From the NCBI RefSeq assembly GCF_003315795.1, contig NZ_QMEY01000003.1, positions 372,001 to 436,000 on the forward strand: a stretch of 64,000 nt of DNA, written 5' to 3'. The notes beneath the pieces were generated by a model. That model was not told where the DNA came from. It did no database searches and saw nothing but the letters and a program-made list of their open reading frames with translations. Positions 8,630 through 15,492 of the stretch are shown piece by piece; the first letter of the stretch is position 1; each line of letters starts with the position of its first letter. This DNA is from Spongiactinospora rosea (GTDB lineage Bacteria > Actinomycetota > Actinomycetes > Streptosporangiales > Streptosporangiaceae). The translations under genes were made by a program, and so were the position numbers.

Positions 8630-8662
8630 GGACCTCGGATCGTCGAAGGCGGTCCGAGGTCC
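8630..8662 (-). terminator. Hairpin between peptide gene and GNAT gene
   Basis: Perfect 10-bp inverted repeat GGACCTCGGA / TCCGAGGTCC with a 13-nt loop, 25 bp downstream of the peptide gene stop and 31 bp upstream of the GNAT start. It probably acts as a partial terminator or RNA-stabilising end, so that the peptide mRNA is more abundant than the GNAT mRNA. Confidence 0.65.
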
Positions 8663-8686
8663 TATTCGCGGAGAAAGGCGCGGCGG

Positions 8687-8845
8687 CTAGAAGGGGTTGT
8701 CGTCCCCGGCCGCGCAGGAGCAGAGGTTGCCCTCCGACAGGTCGTCGATGTTGGCGATCAGGGTGATGCCAGGCGGCTCGATCGCGACCGGCACGGTCGC
8801 GGCCGCCTCCGGCCGTGCCGGAAGGGCGAGGGGCGCAGTGGTCAT
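8687..8845 (-). CDS. Putative RiPP precursor peptide, 52 residues, Cys-Ser-Cys core
   Basis: Short gene (53 codons including TAG). Its ATG at 8845-8843 overlaps the stop of the radical SAM gene (ATGA), so the two are translationally coupled. The peptide begins MTTAPLALPARPEAAATV, continues with a hydrophobic and acidic middle (PPGITLIANIDDLSEGN) and ends LCSCAAGDDNPF. Its only cysteines are Cys42 and Cys44, close to the C-terminus, as expected for a leader-core arrangement. A small peptide with clustered C-terminal cysteines beside a SPASM radical SAM enzyme is the standard layout of sactipeptide, ranthipeptide and related RiPP loci. The class, the cleavage site and the modification are not known. 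It lies 3' of its enzyme, which is less usual. Confidence 0.72.
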   Translation of the reverse strand: MTTAPLALPARPEAAATVPVAIEPPGITLIANIDDLSEGNLCSCAAGDDNPF

Positions 8846-9957
8846 GCCGACTCCTTCTCTCGGTGCTGGCAGTACGTGACCAAGGGGGCCTTGGCCTTGC
8901 GGTAGAGCTGCACGAGCGGCATGCAGGTACCGCAGGTTCCCTGGAGCTGGCAGCCGGTGCAGCCGGCCTGCCGCAGCAGCAGGGAGTCAGCGATCGTGCC
9001 AAGGCCGCGCAGCCCCTCGACGCCTTCGGCGATCAGGTCGATGTTCGGGTCGCGCCCCACCTTGCAGATGGATGCCTTGCCGAACGGGTTGACGTGGAAG
9101 AACGTGTGCCCGGCGTTGCAGCCTGTGAAGGGCTTCCGTTTCCGCAAGTGGGCGGCGGACTGGGTGGGGAGCGTTTCGTCTCCGCCGTAGATCGTGGGCA
9201 CCATGTTGGTGTACTCGTCCATCGGCGCTCCGATCCGCTCGGCGAGCTCGCGCATCAGGCTCACTTCGCCGGCGTTGTCCTCGGTCACGATCATCGACAG
9301 GGAGAGGGGCATCCCGGCCTCGTGCGCGGCGGCCAGGGCCTTCGTGAAAAGCCGGAAGGCTCCCTTGCGGCCGGTCGTCCTGTCGTAGCTCTCCTCGGTC
9401 GCGCCGTAGACGCTGACGGTGATCCGGTCTGGTCGGCGGTTCGCCAGCAGGTCGAGAATCCCAGGCAGGAACAGCCGTGAGCCATTGGTGAGGAGGGTGA
9501 TCATCATGCCAAGGTCGTACGCGGCGGTGTAGGTTTCGATGAACAGCCGGTCCACCATGGGCTCGCCGCCTGTTAGCTGGAGCCAGAGCACCCCGGCGTC
9601 TCGCAAGGTGAGGAGGAGCTTGATGCGGTCCTCCATCTCCAGCCCCTCGAACTTCTTGACGCCCAGGTAGCAGTGGGGGCAGTCGTAGTTGCAACCCAGA
9701 TTCAGCTCCCAGGACGCCCTCCCGTAACCCAGGCCGGGGTCATCGCGCACCAGGACGTGAGGCGAGAGCGGCTTGCCCGCCAGCTCGACCCCCCACGCCT
9801 GTCGCGCGGCGACGGCCAGCCAGTCCGGGGCCTGTGCGTCGGAGGCGGCCTCGGCGAGTTCCCGGTATCGGTAAGCGGGCATGGTCCCGCCCGCCTTGCT
9901 GCCCGGCTTCACCATGACGTAGCGCCCCATGTAGGGGCTGACGATGAACTCATGCAT
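8842..9957 (-). CDS. Radical SAM/SPASM peptide-modifying enzyme
   Basis: Predicted protein of 371 residues. The radical SAM CxxxCxxC motif is in LNLGCNYDCPHCYLG (Cys89, Cys93, Cys96), followed by LTGGEPMVD (SAM-binding GGEP) and further barrel strands (MMITLLTNGS, RITVSVYGATEESYDRTTG). The C-terminal region carries a near-canonical seven-Cys SPASM signature: Cys280, G293-x4-Cys298, Cys333-x2-Cys336-x5-Cys342-x2-Cys345 and Cys363, which would hold two auxiliary Fe-S clusters. The ~85-residue N-terminal extension could bind the leader; no clear PqqD-like fold was seen. SPASM enzymes usually modify ribosomal peptides (thioether, C-C crosslink, epimerisation). The overlap with the 52-residue peptide gene makes that peptide the likely substrate. 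A GAAGGA ribosome binding site precedes the start. Confidence 0.9.
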   Translation of the reverse strand: MHEFIVSPYMGRYVMVKPGSKAGGTMPAYRYRELAEAASDAQAPDWLAVAARQAWGVELAGKPLSPHVLVRDDPGLGYGRASWELNLGCNYDCPHCYLGVKKFEGLEMEDRIKLLLTLRDAGVLWLQLTGGEPMVDRLFIETYTAAYDLGMMITLLTNGSRLFLPGILDLLANRRPDRITVSVYGATEESYDRTTGRKGAFRLFTKALAAAHEAGMPLSLSMIVTEDNAGEVSLMRELAERIGAPMDEYTNMVPTIYGGDETLPTQSAAHLRKRKPFTGCNAGHTFFHVNPFGKASICKVGRDPNIDLIAEGVEGLRGLGTIADSLLLRQAGCTGCQLQGTCGTCMPLVQLYRKAKAPLVTYCQHREKESA

Positions 9958-10034
9958 GTGGGTCCTTCACTTATAGCCCTAGGTAGGGGAGCGGCCTGCC
10001 GCCGAGCGAGGCCCGCTGTGCTGCGCTTGCCGAT

Positions 10035-10346
10035 TCACAGGTAGGAGAAGGGCGCAGCGGGGAAGTCGAGGTCGTAGCCGTCGTGGCGCAGCTCGCGTGC
10101 GGGCCTGTCGAGCGCTTCGCGCTGTGCCGGCGGGCCGGTCTTGCCGTTCATTACACGCGCGTTCGACGCGACCGCGAGATGATGATGGTGCTGTTGATCA
10201 GCCACTTGCCGGGCCCGAGCCGCCTGAGGATGCGGGGGCCGCCGAGAATACGTATAGGCCCAGAGCTGGTCGAGTACCTGGACTGCGTCGGCCTCATGCG
10301 CCGGTTCCATTACCGAGTCGCTTCGCCGGGGGATGTCGAGTGCCAT
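10035..10346 (-). CDS. Small hypothetical protein upstream of the radical SAM gene
   Basis: Open frame of 103 residues in the same direction as the radical SAM gene, 77 bp upstream of it. An ATG at 10346 or an internal ATG (MEPAHEADAVQVLDQLWAY) could start it; GGAGG lies about 14 bases before the first. The composition is His/Arg/Ala-rich (QVADQQHHHHLAV) and the end is LDFPAAPFSYL. No domain was recognised. Third-position GC is lower than in neighbouring core genes, as in the whole accessory block. An overlapping opposite-strand frame of similar length exists, so its reality is uncertain. It might be an accessory or recognition protein of the peptide locus, but nothing in the sequence shows that. 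Confidence 0.42.
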   Translation of the reverse strand: MALDIPRRSDSVMEPAHEADAVQVLDQLWAYTYSRRPPHPQAARARQVADQQHHHHLAVASNARVMNGKTGPPAQREALDRPARELRHDGYDLDFPAAPFSYL

Positions 10347-10416
10347 GCGGGCGGGCCTCCGGATCGGGCGTCGAGAAGGAGCGGTGCCACCTGACTCGAC
10401 TTTGACGTCCGGTCCG

Positions 10417-10431
10417 CCCTGGAGGCCAGGG
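10417..10431 (-). terminator. Small hairpin after the DUF6879 gene
   Basis: Inverted repeat CCCTGG-AGG-CCAGGG about 20 bp beyond the DUF6879 stop. A weak terminator is plausible; it is short and has no T-tract beyond it. Confidence 0.35.
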
Positions 10432-10450
10432 AGTTAGCAGTTTTTAGCAG

Positions 10451-11041
10451 CTACTTCATCGAAGGGCGGTAGTCGGCGTGCGGGGTCGCGCGCTCCCACA
10501 CCTGCTCGAATGCGAGGAGGCATTGGGCAACCGTGTCAGGGGCGCTGCTGAAGACCTCCTCCCCGGTGTCGGTCCCGTCCCCGGCGCAGAAGTTGTAGGC
10601 GACGACCCGGTTGTCCACAAGGTAGAAGTCGGCACCGGGCAGCAGGAGATCGAACGCCTGGGTGCGCGGAAGCCAGCGGATCTTCTCACCAGCGTCGACG
10701 TTCTCGTCGCTGATCATGTGCTCCCACTGGATCTCCTTGCTCAATGGCTCGGAAACGACACGGGCGCGCCGCATCGCCACTCCGCGCCCGGCGAGCTCGC
10801 GCACGAGGTCCTTGAAGGTCGTCCGGTCGTAGCGGCCGGTCCCTCCGGCAAGCCAGTCGAGGTAGGCCGGGTGCTGGGGCGTGTAGGTGTCGCGCATCTC
10901 CAGGTGGAGCACCGAGTGCTTCGCCCGGCGGATCAGGTCCTCGACGGTCACGGGGCCGCTCCCCTTGAGCCCGCTGTCGTAGGTGCCGTCGATTGCCTGA
11001 CCGATGATCGGGATCATGTTCTCGCCCATCGACACGATCAC
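10451..11041 (-). CDS. DUF6879 family protein, possibly 5'-truncated
   Basis: Predicted protein of 196 residues. From about residue 33 (DLIRRAKHSVLHLEMRDTY) it follows the DUF6879 pattern: a short acidic helix, GVAMRRARVVSEPLSKEIQWEHM, VDAGEKIRWLPRTQA, LLLPGADFYLVDNRVVAYNFCAGDG. DUF6879 proteins are common in actinobacteria, often beside a helix-turn-helix regulator, and have no known biochemical role. The reading frame stays open and protein-like upstream (ELLARFAKDVPPAADEV) to a TAG at 11104-11102 with no usable start codon, so the GTG at 11041 may be a fallback start in a gene whose 5' end was lost. The first ~30 residues may belong to another, broken gene. Confidence 0.68.
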   Translation of the reverse strand: MIVSMGENMIPIIGQAIDGTYDSGLKGSGPVTVEDLIRRAKHSVLHLEMRDTYTPQHPAYLDWLAGGTGRYDRTTFKDLVRELAGRGVAMRRARVVSEPLSKEIQWEHMISDENVDAGEKIRWLPRTQAFDLLLPGADFYLVDNRVVAYNFCAGDGTDTGEEVFSSAPDTVAQCLLAFEQVWERATPHADYRPSMK

Positions 11042-11104
11042 CTCATCGGCGGCCGGTGGGACGTCCTTGGCGAACCGGGCCAGAAGCTCGGGGTCCTTCT
11101 CCTA

Positions 11105-11795
11105 TCAGCCGGTTTGGGCAGAGGAAGCTCCGCCCTCAGGGAAGCGGGGGCGGGATCGTCCGTGGCGGGGCTAGCAGGGCGATGGACTCGCAGGCTGACG
11201 ACTCGTCCGTATGGCGTGCTGCCAGGGCCGCCTATGTCTCCTGACACGCCCGCGGTCCTCGCACAGGTTCGGCGACGACGGCCACGTCCCTGAAGCGGTG
11301 GGGCGGGGGTAAAGGCGGGGCGGGTGCTGGGGAGGTCTTCGGAAAGCCGGTGTGAGGTACGGCGGTCGGCCACGACGTCCTGCGAAACACCGGGCACCGG
11401 GCTGCGACCGAGCACGGTGAGCGGCGTTGACCGGGCTTGCCGTACGTCGGGCGGAGCCCGACATGGGGAAAGGCAGGCCGAGCGTCAGCGAGGACCGTTG
11501 CGCGCGGAGCGTGCCTCCCCGCCGGAGGCGGGGGTAGCGCCCGGAGGGCGCGGCTTGTGCGAGCGGAGCGAGCGCCTTGAGTACTTCTGAAGGGTGCGCC
11601 TGCCGCAACCACGTACGGCCCGGACGCGGCCTTGAAGGCGCCCGGGCCCGCGCGAGCGGAGCGAGCGCCATGAACACAGCGCGAGTGCCATCGACACGGA
11701 ATGTGTGGAAGGGGACGGGTGTTGGTAGCGTCTAAGTAGGACGTCAGAAACAGACAGCCGCCTTCGGGGGCTGATCCAGACGCGGGAGTCAGCAA
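11105..11795. other. Long intergenic region between the accessory block and erpA
   Basis: About 690 bp without a supported gene. It holds GC-rich hairpin-forming stretches (for example CCCGCCGGAGGCGGGGG near 11517-11535 and CGCCCGGAGGGCG near 11539-11551), a GCGAGCGGAGCGAGCGCC element at 11559-11576, and a longer copy at 11623-11673 that recurs at 51294-51345. The last ~90 bp before erpA hold its promoter and leader. The abrupt loss of coding signal at 11104 and the repeats suggest a rearrangement junction. Confidence 0.6.
11623..11673. repeat. Dispersed intergenic repeat, copy 1
   Basis: A 51-bp stretch (GACGCGGCCTTGAAGGCGCC... through GCGAGCGGAGCGAGCGCCATGA) that recurs at 51294-51345 with one substitution and one added base. 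A shorter piece, GCGAGCGGAGCGAGCGCC, is also at 11559-11576. Both long copies are intergenic. It looks like a small genomic repeat element of unknown mobility. Confidence 0.8.
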
Positions 11796-12149
11796 ATGAC
11801 GGTTAAGAGCAGCGAGACGACGCAGCAGGGCCTGATCCTGACCGATGCGGCCGCCGCCAAGGTCAAGAGCCTGCTGGAGCAGCAGGGTGAGGAAGGGCTC
11901 AGCCTGCGCGTGGCCGTGCAGCCGGGTGGCTGTTCGGGTCTTCGCTACCAGCTCTTCTTCGACGACCGCTCCATGGACGGGGACGTGATTTCCGACTTCG
12001 GCGGCGTCAGCGTGGTCACCGACCGGATGAGCGCCCCGTACCTGACGGGCGCCTCCATCGACTACGTCGACACCATCGAAAAGCAGGGCTTCACGATCGA
12101 CAACCCCAACGCCACGGGCTCCTGCGCCTGCGGCGACTCGTTCAACTAG
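11796..12149 (+). CDS. erpA: Iron-sulfur cluster insertion protein ErpA (HesB/IscA A-type carrier)
   Basis: A-type Fe-S carrier of 117 residues that passes clusters to target apo-enzymes. The three conserved cysteines are present: Cys46 in QPGGCSGLRY, and Cys110 and Cys112 in GSCACGDSF. The start fits MTVKSSETTQQGLILTDAAAAKV. A leader of about 90 bp precedes it and a strong terminator follows. In Streptomyces, from memory, this gene sits beside nadA, whose product is itself an Fe-S enzyme. Here the two are separated by the accessory block. Confidence 0.95.
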   Translation: MTVKSSETTQQGLILTDAAAAKVKSLLEQQGEEGLSLRVAVQPGGCSGLRYQLFFDDRSMDGDVISDFGGVSVVTDRMSAPYLTGASIDYVDTIEKQGFTIDNPNATGSCACGDSFN

Positions 12150-12173
12150 CGGGGCCGGTCCTCGCGACCCTGA

Positions 12174-12206
12174 AGGCCCCATGATCACAGGCTGGTCATG
12201 GGGCCT
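12174..12206 (+). terminator. erpA terminator
   Basis: Perfect 11-bp inverted repeat AGGCCCCATGA / TCATGGGGCCT with an 11-nt loop, 25 bp after the erpA stop. Confidence 0.8.
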
Positions 12207-12358
12207 GTTCGCGTTGGGCTAGAGGCCGCGTCCGGAGCGAGATCCACGGCATGACCCTCGGTGCTGCTTTAACATAGTCTTGCGGAGCTCGTCGAAATCC
12301 GGCCCGTCCCCCAGGGCGCGGGCCACAGCAAGATGCAGACAACGAGGAGAAGAACCCC

Positions 12359-13345
12359 GTGCGCATCGCCGTCACCGGCTCCATCGCGACCGATAATCTG
12401 ATGACCTTTCCCGGTCGCTTCGGCGATCAGCTCATCGCCGAGCAGCTCGACCGGGTCTCGCTGTCGTTCCTCGTGGACGACCTTCAGGTCCGGCGCGGCG
12501 GGATCGCCGCCAACATCGCATTCGGGATGGGTTGTCTCGGCCTGACGCCGATCCTGGTCGGCGCGGTCGGCGCCGACTTCGCCGACTACCGGTCCTGGCT
12601 GGAGCGCCACGGAGTCGACTGCGACTCGATCCACGTCTCCGAGCTCCACCACACCGCCCGGTTCCTGTGCACCACCGACCAGGACCACAACCAGATCGCG
12701 TCGTTCTACACCGGCGCGATGGCCGAGGCGCGGGAGATCGAGCTGGGCCCGGTGGCCGATCGGGTGGGCGGCCTGGACCTCGTGCTGGTCGGGGCCAACG
12801 ACCCCGACGCCATGCTGCGGCACACCGAGGAGTGCCGCCAGCGCGGCATCCCGTTCGCCGCCGACCCCTCCCAGCAGCTCGCCCGGATGGAGGGCGCGGA
12901 CATCCGCACCCTCGTCGAGGGCGCGACCTACCTGTTCACGAACGAGTACGAGAAGGCGCTCGTCGAGCAGAAGACCGGCTGGTCGGACGAAGAGGTCCTG
13001 AGCCGGGTGAAGGTCAGGGTGACCACGCTGGGGCCCAAGGGCGCGCGCATCGACCGCGCGGGGGAGCCGTCGCTGCACATCCCGCCCGCGCCGGAGAAGG
13101 CCAAGGTCGACCCGACGGGCGTCGGCGACGCCTTCCGCGCCGGGTTCCTGGCCTCGGTGGGCTGGGGCCTGTCGCTTGAGCGGTGCGCCCAGGTGGGCAA
13201 CCTGACCGCGACGCATGTGCTGGAGCACGTGGGCGGCCAGGAGTACGAGCTGGCCCGGCAGGAGTTCCTGGACCGGCTCGGCTCCGCCTACGGGGCGTCG
13301 GCCGCCGCCGAGGTCGCCGAGCACGTCCGCTGCCCGCACCCCTGA
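12359..13345 (+). CDS. adoK: Adenosine kinase-like PfkB-family sugar kinase
   Basis: PfkB/ribokinase-family kinase of 328 residues that closely resembles the mycobacterial adenosine kinase (formerly cbhK). It begins MRIAVTGSIATDNLMTFPGRF and has the sugar-binding VRRGGIAANIAFGMGCLG segment. The PfkB signature 2 is DPTGVGDAFRAGF, with the catalytic Asp and anion hole. It would phosphorylate adenosine to AMP for purine salvage. Bacterial adenosine kinases of this type are more related to ribokinase than to eukaryotic enzymes. From memory, the M. tuberculosis gene is near erpA and ctaC in the same way. The GTG at 12359 follows GAGGAGAAGAACCCC. Another PfkB substrate cannot be excluded from sequence alone. 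Confidence 0.88.
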   Translation: MRIAVTGSIATDNLMTFPGRFGDQLIAEQLDRVSLSFLVDDLQVRRGGIAANIAFGMGCLGLTPILVGAVGADFADYRSWLERHGVDCDSIHVSELHHTARFLCTTDQDHNQIASFYTGAMAEAREIELGPVADRVGGLDLVLVGANDPDAMLRHTEECRQRGIPFAADPSQQLARMEGADIRTLVEGATYLFTNEYEKALVEQKTGWSDEEVLSRVKVRVTTLGPKGARIDRAGEPSLHIPPAPEKAKVDPTGVGDAFRAGFLASVGWGLSLERCAQVGNLTATHVLEHVGGQEYELARQEFLDRLGSAYGASAAAEVAEHVRCPHP

Positions 13346-13370
13346 TCCACACGCCCGCCGCACGCCGAAG

Positions 13371-13402
13371 GACGGCAGAGGGCCACAGCGCTCTCTGCCG
13401 TC
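13371..13402. terminator. Bidirectional terminator between adenosine kinase and CBS genes
   Basis: Inverted repeat GACGGCAGAG / CTCTGCCGTC with a 12-nt loop between convergent genes. The right arm overlaps the stop codon of the CBS gene. Confidence 0.7.
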
Positions 13403-13835
13403 AGGACGGCGCGTAGATGCGGCTCACCAGCTCGGAGAGCTTGTCCGGGGGCAGGTGCCTGGCCAGATCGGCCTCGCTGATCATGCCGATGATCTGGTCG
13501 TCCTCCACCACCGGCAGCCGCCGGATCTGATGCTCCTCCATTTTGGCCAGGGCCTCGTCGATCGTCGCGTCGGAGCCGACCCAGATCAGGCCGGACGCGA
13601 GGTCGCCCGCCCGGGTCTTTGCCGGGTCCCGGCCCGCCGCGACGCACTCGACGACGATGTCGCGGTCGGTGATGATGCCCTGGAGCCGCCGGCCGTCGTC
13701 ACAGACCGGCAGTGCCCCGACGCCGAGTTCGCGCATCAACTGGGCGGCGCGGTCGAGGGTCTCGTGCGCCTCGATGCAGCGTGCGCCGGGGTGCATGACG
13801 TCCTTGACCATGGTGGCGCTCTGCGCGGTACCCAT
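13401..13835 (-). CDS. CBS-domain protein
   Basis: Protein of 144 residues made of two CBS motifs that pair into one Bateman module. The first runs from VKDVMHPGARCIEAHETLDRAAQLM to GIITDRDIVVECVAAG, and the second from SGLIWVGSDATIDEALAKMEEHQIRRLPVVEDDQIIGMISEADLARHL. Such stand-alone Bateman proteins bind adenine nucleotides or SAM and act as sensors. The partner is unknown. An unusually strong hairpin that includes the ribosome binding site (13844-13880) lies directly upstream, so expression may be controlled by RNA structure. Confidence 0.92.
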   Translation of the reverse strand: MGTAQSATMVKDVMHPGARCIEAHETLDRAAQLMRELGVGALPVCDDGRRLQGIITDRDIVVECVAAGRDPAKTRAGDLASGLIWVGSDATIDEALAKMEEHQIRRLPVVEDDQIIGMISEADLARHLPPDKLSELVSRIYAPS

Positions 13836-13843
13836 CGTGATCC

Positions 13844-13880
13844 CCCCTGAAAGTCGGATGAGCCGTACGACTTTCAGGGG
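13844..13880 (-). promoter_or_regulatory. Leader hairpin masking the CBS gene ribosome binding site
   Basis: Perfect 13-bp inverted repeat (CCCCTGAAAGTCG / CGACTTTCAGGGG) with an 11-nt loop, ending 8 bases before the CBS-gene ATG. On the transcript the 3' arm contains AGGGG, which runs into the GGGGGG ribosome binding site, so the stem would hide part of it. It may also be the terminator of the tusA-type operon upstream. Which role dominates cannot be told from sequence. Confidence 0.65.
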
Positions 13881-13941
13881 CGACTACCCGTTTCGCCGCC
13901 GACCAGGCTCAGGCCACGCTCAGGCCAGCCTCAGATCAGGC

Positions 13942-14214
13942 TCAGTAGTTGCGCCGGACGTGGATCGCCCAGCCGCCCTTGGGCAGCTCGTACGTGGCCA
14001 CGTGCGGGTGCGACTTCAGCCGGCACCACGCGGGTACGTCCGTGTACGCCGCCGGGTCGTCCGCCAGCACCGCCACGATCGCGTTCAGCGGCACCGAGCG
14101 GATCTGCTCGGCGAGCAGGATGATCGGGATGGGGCACTTCTTGCCCAGCGCGTCGATGGTCAACGCGGGCTCCTGCGCGGCCTCTTCCCATGTGGCGGCC
14201 TGCCTACGCGACAT
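13942..14214 (-). CDS. TusA-family sulfurtransferase
   Basis: Protein of 90 residues of the TusA/SirA family. The persulfide-carrying Cys27 is in DALGKKCPIPIILLAEQI, matching the CPxP motif. TusA-like proteins take persulfide sulfur from a cysteine desulfurase and pass it on for tRNA thiolation or cofactor synthesis. Its ATG immediately follows the stop of the cysteine desulfurase gene (TAGATG), so the two form a tight donor-acceptor pair. The middle region (YTDVPAWCRLKSH) has a second Cys that is typical of the actinobacterial branch. Confidence 0.9.
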   Translation of the reverse strand: MSRRQAATWEEAAQEPALTIDALGKKCPIPIILLAEQIRSVPLNAIVAVLADDPAAYTDVPAWCRLKSHPHVATYELPKGGWAIHVRRNY

Positions 14215-15348
14215 CTACCAGCTCACCCCTGCTTCCTGGCGGATACGGCGCACGGTCTCAGGAAGGAGAGCGAGGAACCGGTCCACATCCGCCTCCAATG
14301 TTCCACTGGGCAGCGATACCCGGACATTTCCATGAGTAAGCACACCCATCGCTTCCAAAACGTGCGATGGACGAAGCGTACTCGCCGTACAAGAACTTCC
14401 TGACGATACTGAGAAACCCGCCTTGTCAAGTTCGCGGAGCAGCGCCTCGCCCTCCACGTAAAGGCACGAGAAGGTCACGATGTGCGGGGCGCGATCGACC
14501 GGATCGCCGATCACCTCCACGTCGGGGATCGTGGCGGCGACGGTACGCCTGATCTTGTCGATCAGCCCGGCCAGCCGTTCCCGCTCCCCGGTCTCGGCCA
14601 CGCGGGCCCGCAGCGCCGCCGCGGCGGCGAGGACGCCCGGCACGTTCTCGAAGCCGGGCACCCGGCGGGCCTCGCGCTCGTCCTCCGGCAGCGGCGAGCG
14701 GTACCGGGTGCCCTTGCGCACGGCCAGCACCCCCACGCCCGGCGGGCCGCCCCACTTGTGCGCGCTCGCGATCAGTACCGACCAGCCGGGCGGAACCGGC
14801 AGCCGGCCCACCGTCTGCGCCGCGTCCACCAGCAGCGGCACCCCGGCGTCCCGGCAGGCCGCGGCGGCCTCGGCCACCGGCTGGAGCGTTCCCACCTCGT
14901 GGTTGGCGGTCTGCAGGCAGGCCAGGGCCGTGCCGGGCGCGGCCACCGCGCGGGCGAAGTCGCCGGCATCGACCGCCCCAGTACGGCCGACCCCGACCGT
15001 CTCGACAGTGCCGCCGTCCCGCTCGTGCGACTGCGCGGAGTGCAGTACGGCGGAATGCTCCACCGCGCCGACCACGAGATGCCGCCCGGCACGTCGCCGT
15101 CCGTGTAGGGTTCCGAGGACACCGAGGTGCACCGCCTGGGTGCCCGACGTGGTGAACACCACCTCGTCGGGCCGGGCGCCCAGCACCTCGGCGATCTCCG
15201 CGCGGCCCTGGTCGAGGAGCAACCGTGCCCGGCGGGCGGAGCCGTACAGTCTCGCCGGGTCGGCCCAGCCGGATTCCAGCGCCATCAGCAGGGCCTCTTT
15301 GGCCTGCGGGTGCAGGGGTTCGGTAGAGGCGGCATCGAAGTAGGCCAC
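14215..15348 (-). CDS. Cysteine desulfurase / class V aminotransferase
   Basis: PLP-dependent enzyme of 377 residues of the NifS/IscS type. The PLP lysine is Lys198 in ASAHKWGGPPG and the sulfur-accepting Cys320 is in SSGSSCTAS. The start MAYFDAASTEPLHPQAKEAL and TANHEVGTLQPV also fit. It would release sulfur from L-cysteine as persulfide and hand it to the TusA-like protein encoded directly downstream with zero spacing. It is divergent from ctaC. The main Fe-S assembly SUF cluster is not in this window, so a role in thiolation or cofactor sulfur transfer is as likely as Fe-S assembly. Confidence 0.92.
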   Translation of the reverse strand: MAYFDAASTEPLHPQAKEALLMALESGWADPARLYGSARRARLLLDQGRAEIAEVLGARPDEVVFTTSGTQAVHLGVLGTLHGRRRAGRHLVVGAVEHSAVLHSAQSHERDGGTVETVGVGRTGAVDAGDFARAVAAPGTALACLQTANHEVGTLQPVAEAAAACRDAGVPLLVDAAQTVGRLPVPPGWSVLIASAHKWGGPPGVGVLAVRKGTRYRSPLPEDEREARRVPGFENVPGVLAAAAALRARVAETGERERLAGLIDKIRRTVAATIPDVEVIGDPVDRAPHIVTFSCLYVEGEALLRELDKAGFSVSSGSSCTASTLRPSHVLEAMGVLTHGNVRVSLPSGTLEADVDRFLALLPETVRRIRQEAGVSW

Positions 15349-15492
15349 AGCGTGACACTAACGGGGGCTGCGCGGAGGGGCGAACAGGGTTGGCGCTAAT
15401 GTGTGTCCACATCCGAACCGTGCTTGTGAAGCTTATGAAATCGACCGCCCAGGGATCGACTCCCTGGGCTGCATCTGTGGGGTAGGCGATCC

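Noticed and set aside
11559..11673. Repeated GCGAGCGGAGCGAGCGCC units considered as a CRISPR array
   Set aside because: Only two nearby copies, unequal spacing, no third repeat and no cas genes.
11171..12188. Minus-strand frames across the intergenic region and opposite erpA
   Set aside because: They combine intergenic repeats with the antisense of erpA; no protein resemblance and abrupt composition changes.
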